Source: Bacteroidota bacterium
Lineage (GTDB): Bacteria; Bacteroidota; Bacteroidia; B-17B0; Aurantibacillaceae
NCBI GenBank assembly: GCA_013816895.1
Contig: JACDDR010000006.1
Location: 1-64,000, forward strand
Reading direction: 5' to 3'
DNA: 64,000 nucleotides
Position numbers and translations under genes: made by a program. The notes under the pieces are model-generated. The model worked only from the letters and a program-made list of their open reading frames with translations, did no database searches and was not told where the DNA came from. The first letter of the stretch is position 1. Every line of letters begins with the position of its first letter. This document shows positions 56,997 to 64,000 of the stretch, piece by piece.

Positions 56997-59453
56997 CTAA
57001 AAATCTACCTTAATATAAAATAAAGGTAAAAAGCCAAGCTGATAATTTTTTACCAGCGGATCGGCGCTAAGCTTTGCAGGATCGGGTGCATAGCTGAGAG
57101 CCAGGATGTTTTTAGTGCTTAATATATTTATAAGATCCAGGGCCACTTCAATTCCGGTTTTTTTGTAGTTTATTTTGTAGGATACCCTGAAGTCGAGACG
57201 GTTGTAGGGAGCAAATTGTTTTGTATTAACCGAATCATCTTTTGCTACCACGTCCATTACCGCGTTACTGGCAGCAATATTCACCGGGGAGTATCGCTTG
57301 CCGCCTCCATAGGTTACTTTAGTTCCGAAGCTTAAAATGTTCTTTTTGTTTTTGCCTACATTAAATTCCAGACCGCCTAAAAGGTTCATCATGTAGTTTC
57401 CGTTGAAATCCGTATTGTTTGTTTTTCCGTTACTTCCGCTGTATGTGCTGTTAAAGATGCTGGCGCTGTACATCAGGAAATAATGATCGTGGTATAATTT
57501 TTCTACTGTAAATTCAAGACCATAGTTTTGCCCCGTGCCACTGTTCTGCATTGAATAGACAGGGAAGAAGCGGTTGAAAGTAGCGCCCCTGTTGAGAAGC
57601 GACACGCTTGAAGGGACCTGGTAAACGGGCACGTTCCATAAATACTGGTAATACAGTTCGGTTTTAAAACGTAAATATTTTCCCGCAAAAAAATCATAAC
57701 CTAACACAAAGTGATGACTCTTACTGAGGTCAAGATTTTTATTTGCCGCAACACGGTTGGTGTTCGGGATTAAGACGCCGTTGTTAACGATGCTGTCGGG
57801 TATCGCAAAATAAATATAAGTGGGTTGCATCTGAGTGTGCAGGCCATAAGCCATACTGATAGAATGTTTTCTGCCAAGCAGATAACGCAGGCTTGCGCGT
57901 GGTTCGATAGTAGCCTTATTGTTCAGGGTTAAATACTGGCTCATCACTCCTCCGTTAAAACTCAAGCGCTCATTAAATTTATGCACGTAGTTGATATAAG
58001 GCTGAAGCAGATAAAAACTTTCTTTTGTGTTAATACGTGTTTTGAAAGGTTTGTTTTCAATAGTGGCTGCTACGGTATCAAACAAAGAATTAATTTTTAC
58101 TTTATCGTGAAAATCTACGTCAATGCGGTTAACGAAAAAGCCTGTTTTAATACTGTTTTTTGGGTTGAGCTTACTTTTGATATACCAGGCCAATGTTGTT
58201 TTGCCTTCATAGAAAGTATAGTCAAGAATTTGAGGAATGGTATCCCTCGGAGTGAAATCTCTATTGCGCATCACCAGGTAATGGTCTACGTTCAGCGTTT
58301 GTACGCCATAGGCCAGGCTGGTCTTCATAATTGTTCTGCTGTTAAGGGAGTACAAATGATTTAAAATGCCCACTCCCATGTTGGAAGCAAAGTATTGGTC
58401 GCGGTTAAGATCGCCGTATAATTCCTTCGGGCGCTGTTTAGTTTTGCTTAAAATAATTTTGATGTCGCTTAACCCGCCAATGCTGCTAAAGCTAAACACT
58501 CCCGCTTTTTTTGTAGGAAAATTTAATCTGAGGCCTATGTCCTGATAACCGGGCACTGCGCTGGTGCCAATATTGAAATTTATTGCGCTGAAAAGTTTTA
58601 AAGTCGAATAACGATAAGTAACCAAATAACTTGCCCCGCTCTTTTTGCTTAAAGGACCTTCCAGGGCAAGCTCCGTTCCCAGAAAACCGAACTGAAAAGT
58701 ACGTTCGTGTTTTTCGTTATTTCCATTACGCATTCTTAAATCGAACACGCCTCCTAAAGCGTTTCCATAATTTGATGGAAAGGCGCCAGTATAAAATTCG
58801 CTGTTGGCTAAGTATTTATTATTAATGATGCTTTGGGGGCCGCCAGCTGATCCGGCTACAGCAAAATGGTTAGGGTTGGGAATGTCAATGTCCTCCATGC
58901 GCCATAATAGTCCTGAAGGACTGTTTCCGCGGATCACAATGTCATTCCGCGAATCGTTAGTTCCCTGTACTCCTGCAAAATTCTGAGCCATACGGGCCGG
59001 ATCATTTCTTGATCCCGGGTACCGTTCCGTTTCTTCTATACTGAAGGCTTTCATGTTAACCGACTGCATCGTATTTACCACATCTGTATCGGTGCCCGCT
59101 TTAACCTCTATCTCTGCAATGGCGATAGTGCTTTCTTCCATTTCAGCGTTCACTATCATTTCTTTTCCGGAAGTAATAATAATGTCGTTTACCGGAACGG
59201 GTTTATAGCCGGTGTAAGTGAACAGAAAGGATTGACGGCCAACCGGAACGTTTAAGAGTTTGTAATAGCCGTTATTGTCGGCCGTGGCCACTATATTGGC
59301 GCCGGTACCTTTCAGCTGAACTATAGCCCCCGGCAATCCAATGCCAATTTCTTTGTCGACTACTTTCCCTTTAACGGTTTGTGTTAGTTGTGCCGACGAT
59401 GCAACTGAAAGAAAAGTAAGTATAAAGGTTAACAGGGAGGATTTAAATTGCAT
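56997..59453 (-). CDS. TonB-dependent receptor with N-terminal carboxypeptidase-regulatory-like domain
   Basis: TVKGKVVDKEIGIGLPGAIVQLKGTGANIVATADNNGYYKLLNVPVGRQSFLFTYTGYKPV; plug GSRNDPARMAQNFAGVQGTNDSRNDIVIRGNSPSGLLWRMEDIDIPNPNHF; MQFKSS start at 59453 preferred. Confidence 0.93.
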   Translation of the reverse strand: MQFKSSLLTFILTFLSVASSAQLTQTVKGKVVDKEIGIGLPGAIVQLKGTGANIVATADNNGYYKLLNVPVGRQSFLFTYTGYKPVPVNDIIITSGKEMIVNAEMEESTIAIAEIEVKAGTDTDVVNTMQSVNMKAFSIEETERYPGSRNDPARMAQNFAGVQGTNDSRNDIVIRGNSPSGLLWRMEDIDIPNPNHFAVAGSAGGPQSIINNKYLANSEFYTGAFPSNYGNALGGVFDLRMRNGNNEKHERTFQFGFLGTELALEGPLSKKSGASYLVTYRYSTLKLFSAINFNIGTSAVPGYQDIGLRLNFPTKKAGVFSFSSIGGLSDIKIILSKTKQRPKELYGDLNRDQYFASNMGVGILNHLYSLNSRTIMKTSLAYGVQTLNVDHYLVMRNRDFTPRDTIPQILDYTFYEGKTTLAWYIKSKLNPKNSIKTGFFVNRIDVDFHDKVKINSLFDTVAATIENKPFKTRINTKESFYLLQPYINYVHKFNERLSFNGGVMSQYLTLNNKATIEPRASLRYLLGRKHSISMAYGLHTQMQPTYIYFAIPDSIVNNGVLIPNTNRVAANKNLDLSKSHHFVLGYDFFAGKYLRFKTELYYQYLWNVPVYQVPSSVSLLNRGATFNRFFPVYSMQNSGTGQNYGLEFTVEKLYHDHYFLMYSASIFNSTYSGSNGKTNNTDFNGNYMMNLLGGLEFNVGKNKKNILSFGTKVTYGGGKRYSPVNIAASNAVMDVVAKDDSVNTKQFAPYNRLDFRVSYKINYKKTGIEVALDLINILSTKNILALSYAPDPAKLSADPLVKNYQLGFLPLFYIKVDF

Positions 59454-59552
59454 GTTTCTAATTTTCATCAAAAATATGATGCAAGTTAAGAGAATCCATG
59501 GCATAATTTAAGTATGACGGGAAATGTTTTGCGAATAACGCAATTAAAGGAA

Positions 59553-59664
59553 GACACGAATTGCCACGAATTTCCGCAAATGACAACAGGATCATAAAAT
59601 AAAAAGCACTAATTATTTCAGTTATTTCTGAAGTAATTAGTGCAATTAGTGCAAATTCGTGTCT
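59553..59664. repeat. Imperfect inverted-repeat intergenic element (GACACGAATT ... AATTCGTGTC)
   Basis: gacacgaattgccacgaattt ... gcactaattatttcagttatttctgaagtaattagtgcaattagtgcaaattcgtgtc; outer and inner (gcactaatta/taattagtgc) arms complementary. Confidence 0.8.
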
Positions 59665-59668
59665 GAAA

Positions 59669-61171
59669 TTACTGGATCTTTTCTTTAATCTTAAGGCTTT
59701 GGCCCATTTTAAGATGATCGTCGTCAAGTCCGTTAAGCGCTTTAATGGTTTTTGAAGTAACCCCGTATTTTTTAGCGATTGCATAAATGGTTTCGCCTTT
59801 TCTTACTTTATGATAAAGATAATCGGCACTGCCTGAATTATTTTCTGCAAGTTGCTTGCTGTCCTTCTCCTTGTTAGCGGCAATATTTTTTTCACCCTCG
59901 CCTTTAATCTCAAGTTTGTTTTGCTCAGCTTTCTTCACCCTTACGTACACGGTAAGTTTTTTTCCCGGCTTCACACCTTTTTTTCCTACATAGTTCCAGG
60001 ACCGGAGATCAGTAACTGTTACTCCGTATAAACGGGCAATCGTGCTAAGTTTTTCGCCGGATTTAACGGTATGGGTGCGTTTAATTTCTTCAATATTTTC
60101 TACAAGCTGCCCTTCTTCTTTTTGAGCATTGATGGCATTGTAAATTTCCTGTTCGTTGGTTAAAAAAATCCCGATCTTGTTTTTAGGAAGGCACATGGAG
60201 TTTCCTCCAGCGGGAATAATATTTTTGCGGTATTGCGGATTAAAATAAAGAATCTCTTCCTTGGTCACGTCAAGTGCTTGCGAAAGCTGATCGAAATTCA
60301 TCTGTTCTTTTACAATAACGGTATCTACTTCAAAATAGGTCTTACGCGGAAGAGCCGGATAAATATTATGCTCTGCGCCGTAATTCATTACATAATTAGC
60401 CGCGATAAAAGCGGGCACATAACCTTGTGTTTCAGTAGGGAGATAAGGACGGATTTCCCAATACGTTTTTTTTCCGCCGCTGCGGCGTATGGCTTTGGTA
60501 ATTGTCCCCGGCCCTGCGTTATAAGCTGCAAGCACCATTTGCCAGTCGCCAAACATATCGTAAAGGCTCTTTAAGTATTCTGCGGCTGCAACAGTGGCTT
60601 TATAAGGATTACAGCGCTCATCAACATATGAAGTTACATTTAAGCCAAACATTTTACCGGTAGGATACATGAACTGCCATAAACCCGTTGCTCCTGCGCG
60701 GGATTTGGCATAAGGGATAAGAGCACTTTCAATAACCGCGAGGTGCTTTAACTCAAGAGGAATATTGTAACGATCAAAAACTTCTTCAAACATGGGGTAA
60801 TACAACTGCGCCACACCCATCATACGGCTTACACTTTCGCGCTTCCGCACACAATAAAGATTGATGAAACCCTTCACGTGTTCATTGTAAACAAGGTCAA
60901 ATGGCGAAACCGCGTCCAATTTAGCTAAACGGGCCTGGAAAGTATAATCATCGTACCTGGGAATACTATCCTGGGTAAATTTGTATTTGTTGTTTTTTGG
61001 AAAAACAGGGCGGGCAAAAGCCGTTTCAAACATTTTCTGATTCGAAAGGCTGTCGAGCATGGCAGCAATGGGATTGTCGGCGTTAATCGAAACCGGCGCG
61101 GTTTGAGCCTTACCCGTGAAGCAGAGGCTTAGAATTACGGCCGAAACATAGTATTTTGTGTGCGAAATCAT
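59669..61171 (-). CDS. Membrane-bound lytic murein transglycosylase (MltD-like) with two LysM domains
   Basis: SLT domain ESALIPYAKSRAGATGLWQFMYPTGKMFGL...LAAYNAGPGTITKAIRRSGGKKTYWEI; LysM HTVKSGEKLSTIARLYGVTVTDLRSWN and HKVRKGETIYAIAKKYGVTSKTIKALNGL. Confidence 0.94.
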   Translation of the reverse strand: MISHTKYYVSAVILSLCFTGKAQTAPVSINADNPIAAMLDSLSNQKMFETAFARPVFPKNNKYKFTQDSIPRYDDYTFQARLAKLDAVSPFDLVYNEHVKGFINLYCVRKRESVSRMMGVAQLYYPMFEEVFDRYNIPLELKHLAVIESALIPYAKSRAGATGLWQFMYPTGKMFGLNVTSYVDERCNPYKATVAAAEYLKSLYDMFGDWQMVLAAYNAGPGTITKAIRRSGGKKTYWEIRPYLPTETQGYVPAFIAANYVMNYGAEHNIYPALPRKTYFEVDTVIVKEQMNFDQLSQALDVTKEEILYFNPQYRKNIIPAGGNSMCLPKNKIGIFLTNEQEIYNAINAQKEEGQLVENIEEIKRTHTVKSGEKLSTIARLYGVTVTDLRSWNYVGKKGVKPGKKLTVYVRVKKAEQNKLEIKGEGEKNIAANKEKDSKQLAENNSGSADYLYHKVRKGETIYAIAKKYGVTSKTIKALNGLDDDHLKMGQSLKIKEKIQ

Positions 61172-61316
61172 GTTCTTACTGATTAAAAGGGTGAGTCTAC
61201 TTATTAAACGTTATAATCTCTAAAACGTTACAATTTAGTAAAAATAATTTAAAACCCCTCGTTTACAAGGTTAAAAAATAAAAACCCCGGGCTCTACGGA
61301 AAAGGCATTTAATTTT

Positions 61317-61324
61317 TAACTTTG
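61317..61324 (+). promoter_or_regulatory. Bacteroidota -7 promoter element TAACTTTG
   Basis: TAACTTTGCA only 4 nt before the GTG start at 61329. Confidence 0.5.
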
Positions 61325-61328
61325 CATT

Positions 61329-61769
61329 GTGAAAAAGACCGAAAAAGTAGAGATTCCTCTTGTAAACATTGAAAGAAACCCCTTAATGCTGCTGCTATGG
61401 GTGGTGTGTAATGCAGGAATAGCCTACCTGACGTATCATTTCTTTAAAAACATGAATCCATGGGGCTTCATTATTATGATTCCTGCAGTAATTATGTCTT
61501 TTTTAACACTTTGGCTTCTGTTAAATCCTTTTGCCATTTTTTTTGAGGATAAACTCGAGTTTAAACAAAGTTTTTTTAACAATTCCACCCTTTATTTTAT
61601 TGACGTGAAGCAGGTGATGGAGGTTAAAAACAACAGATTAAAGATCATTTATAACGATGATGATATGGACGCTTTTATTATTTACGGAATAAAATCGTCG
61701 CACAAAGAACTTCTTAAAAAGCACCTCGAAACCTTTGTTACCGAGAGCATCGAAAAAAGAAAAAATTAA
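61329..61769 (+). CDS. Two-TM membrane protein with PH-like C-terminal region
   Basis: Two hydrophobic helices then LEFKQSFFNNSTLYFIDVKQVMEVKNNRLKIIYNDDD. Confidence 0.6.
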   Translation: MKKTEKVEIPLVNIERNPLMLLLWVVCNAGIAYLTYHFFKNMNPWGFIIMIPAVIMSFLTLWLLLNPFAIFFEDKLEFKQSFFNNSTLYFIDVKQVMEVKNNRLKIIYNDDDMDAFIIYGIKSSHKELLKKHLETFVTESIEKRKN

Positions 61770-61887
61770 TTTCCTGTAACTTTTTGTAAGCAGCTGATTA
61801 TAATAAACAAATCACTGTTTAAAATCCCTTTATGCAACATAATTACTAGTCTTTTTAAGAACTAATTTCGTAATTAAAACAATTCCT

Positions 61888-62616
61888 ATGTTGCATTTCA
61901 TTTTACAGGCTAATACTGTGGCCGCAATGGCCGCTGATACTATTAATAATTCTGTTACCGGCATACAGGCGGCAACAACTCCCGAAATAACCGAAACAAA
62001 AATTTCGCTGATCTCAATGGTCATGAAGGGCGGACCGATAATGATTCCAATTGCCATTCTGCTTTTAATAAGCATTTATGTGTTGGTTGAGCGTTTATTG
62101 GTAATCAGTAAAGCCGTCAAGAAAAATGATAATCTGGTACTCAACCTCAAGGAAATGATCCACAGCGGTAACATTTCAAATGCACGGATGATGTGTAAAA
62201 ATCTGAATACGCCCGAAAGTACTATGATAGAGCAGGGTGTATCACGCATTGGTTAACCAATCGAAGAGATCAGGGAAGCAATGGATAAAAGCGGAGCCCT
62301 TGAGATTGGAAGGCTCGAAAAAAATCTGGGCGTGCTGAATATCGTTGGGCGAATTGCACCTATGTTTGGCTTTATAGGAACCATTATTGGAGTGATTGTT
62401 ATTTTCTATGAGATCAATCAATCCGGAACAGTTGAAATTAAAGGAATCTCAAGCGGCTTATACCAGAAAATGATCAGTTCCTGCAGCGGCCTTGTGGTGG
62501 GGGTTATAGCTTTTGTTTGTTACCACTGGTTAAACGCGCGCATTGATAAATTAGCGCATCGGATGGAAGATACCCAGATCAAATTTCTGGACATGCTGAA
62601 CGAACCAACAAAATAA
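61888..62616 (+). pseudogene. MotA/TolQ/ExbB proton-channel family gene interrupted by an in-frame TAA at 62254-62256
   Basis: ORFs 61888-62256 and 62281-62616 lie in the same frame; together they read ...STMIEQGVSRIG*PIEEIREAMDKSGALEIGRLEKNLGVLNIVGRIAPMFGFIGTIIGVIVIF..., a continuous TolQ/ExbB sequence. Confidence 0.88.
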
Positions 62617-62661
62617 TCATTCAACACTAACCACCAACCACTAGTCACCAATCACTATAAA

Positions 62662-63066
62662 ATGGCTTTACGAAAAAAACACAGGGAGGCAGAAGTAAGC
62701 ACCGATTCGTTGAACGACATCATGTTCTTTCTTTTACTTTTCTTTTTGATCTTATCCACTATGGTTAGTCCTAATGCCATAAAAGTAGCCCTGCCAAAGT
62801 CTGAAGCAAAAACTACTATTGATAATCATATAAAACCAATTCATCTTGGCGTAACCAAAGACAGAAAATATTTTGTAAACAGCACAGAAGTGTCATTGGC
62901 TAACCTTGAAGCAGAAGTTTCAAAACTTTCCAGCGCGCAACTTGAACCAACTGTTATTATGCATTTGGATAAGGAACTCTCGATACAGGACGAAATTGAT
63001 GTAATGACGATTTGTTACAAGCTCAAGTGTAAAACAGTTTTGGCCACTGCTCCAACAAATAAATAA
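62662..63066 (+). CDS. exbD: ExbD/TolR family biopolymer transport protein
   Basis: STDSLNDIMFFLLLFFLILSTMVSPNAIKVALPKS...VTKDRKYFVNSTEVSLANLEAEVSKL. Confidence 0.9.
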   Translation: MALRKKHREAEVSTDSLNDIMFFLLLFFLILSTMVSPNAIKVALPKSEAKTTIDNHIKPIHLGVTKDRKYFVNSTEVSLANLEAEVSKLSSAQLEPTVIMHLDKELSIQDEIDVMTICYKLKCKTVLATAPTNK

Positions 63067-63067
63067 A

Positions 63068-63919
63068 ATGCAGTTAACAAGGGAAGAAGAAAATAAGAAC
63101 AGAATTATTTCGGGAGTTACTACTGCCGTTATATTTGGCCTGCTCCTTTTGTTTTTTATCCTGTTCAATCTTGTCACACAAAACCCTCCCTTCCCTGAAG
63201 ATGGCGGAGGTGGCGGTCAGGAGCTTGCTTTAGGGATGATGAATGCAGGTAACGATAATCTGGATTACAGTTCCATGGGAAATCTTACAAACGTGGTTGC
63301 AGAGAAAACCCCGCAAAAGGAAGATATTTTAACGGATGAGAACGGTGAGCCCGTTCCCTTAAAGGAAGAAAAAATAGAACCTGAAACAAAAGAGAATACA
63401 ACCGTTATTAAGCCCGTTAAAGAAAAAGTAATTGTAAAAGAAAAAACTGCTGCTGAAAAATTAGCTGAAAAATTTAAGAAAGAAAACGGAAAAAATGGCG
63501 GTGGAATAGGCGATAACAAAGATGCCGGTCAGAATGGTTCTCCGGATGGTGATCCTTTTAAAAACGGAAACGGTGGTCATGGAACTGGTGATGGTGGAGG
63601 CGATGGCCCTGGTAAAGGTCCCGGTAGTGGGCCCGGATTTGGCGGCGGAAAATATGGTATCGATCTTAAAGGCAGGGCAGTAGTGAAGCCTCCCGTTCTT
63701 CCAAAAGATACAAAGGAGGAAGGGAAAGTTGTAGTGGAAATTACTGTTGATAGTGAAGGAAACGTTATTGAAGCGAATCCAAACGGACGCGGCACAACTA
63801 CCAGCAGTGCGCTTCTGAAAGCGAAAGCAAAACAAACGGCGCTTGCTACAAAATTTAATGTGGATGGAAAATTTGAAGAGCAGCATGGCACCATCACAAT
63901 TGTTTTCTCGTTCGACTAA
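63068..63919 (+). CDS. TonB-like energy transducer
   Basis: N-terminal TM, Pro/Lys/Glu-rich then Gly-rich linker, C-terminal GKVVVEITVDSEGNVIEANPNGRGTTTSSALLKAKAKQTALATKFN...HGTITIVFSF. Confidence 0.85.
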   Translation: MQLTREEENKNRIISGVTTAVIFGLLLLFFILFNLVTQNPPFPEDGGGGGQELALGMMNAGNDNLDYSSMGNLTNVVAEKTPQKEDILTDENGEPVPLKEEKIEPETKENTTVIKPVKEKVIVKEKTAAEKLAEKFKKENGKNGGGIGDNKDAGQNGSPDGDPFKNGNGGHGTGDGGGDGPGKGPGSGPGFGGGKYGIDLKGRAVVKPPVLPKDTKEEGKVVVEITVDSEGNVIEANPNGRGTTTSSALLKAKAKQTALATKFNVDGKFEEQHGTITIVFSFD

Positions 63920-63948
63920 AAGAATCTCAAAAAGTTAATACGTAAAAA

Positions 63949-64000
63949 ATGGAATTAACGCACCTCGAAGAAAAAAGACACAAAGCAATTTCCGCAGGTG
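63949..64000 (+). CDS. Start of a CDS cut by the window end (MELTHLEEKRHKAISAG...)
   Basis: ATG at 63949, open to the window end; too short to assign. The LEEKRxKA..G start is compatible with an acyl-CoA carboxylase beta subunit but this is weak. Confidence 0.4.
   Translation, partial: MELTHLEEKRHKAISAG

Noticed and set aside
59458-59784. 108-aa minus-strand ORF between the TonB receptor and lytic transglycosylase
   Set aside because: Overlaps the convincing transglycosylase 3' end in another frame and runs through an inverted-repeat element.

Overview
This is a chromosomal segment of a Bacteroidota (Bacteroidetes) bacterium. The evidence is five secreted proteins with type IX secretion (T9SS) C-terminal sorting domains, TAnnTTTG promoter elements, a SprT-like protein, a CarboxypepD_reg-type TonB-dependent receptor, a eukaryotic-type NrdB, and PurS/MetK/NadE/GyrB/Fmt housekeeping genes. 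Content is mostly housekeeping genes plus secreted and cell-envelope proteins. I saw no rRNA, tRNA, CRISPR array, transposase or phage genes. The strongest items for follow-up are: (1) an in-frame TAA (62254-62256) that splits a TolQ/ExbB-type proton-channel gene inside an otherwise intact exbB-exbD-tonB operon; (2) a putative exported protein with a PEP-utilizing/phosphohistidine-like domain followed by a PPDK/PEP-synthase-like ATP-binding domain (40314-42248), an odd chemistry outside the cytoplasm; (3) three consecutive near-perfect hairpins/palindromes in the leader of a phosphatidylserine synthase gene (45970-46072), with a 35-nt palindrome and a GC-rich structured intergenic element downstream (46871-47100); (4) several non-coding repeat elements (18378-18677, 59553-59664, 16811-16835); (5) three tandem, individually terminated paralogous T9SS cargo genes (5501-12114). 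I did not find a clearly new multi-gene defence or mobile system. All calls come from reading the sequence and ORF translations; no database search was run.
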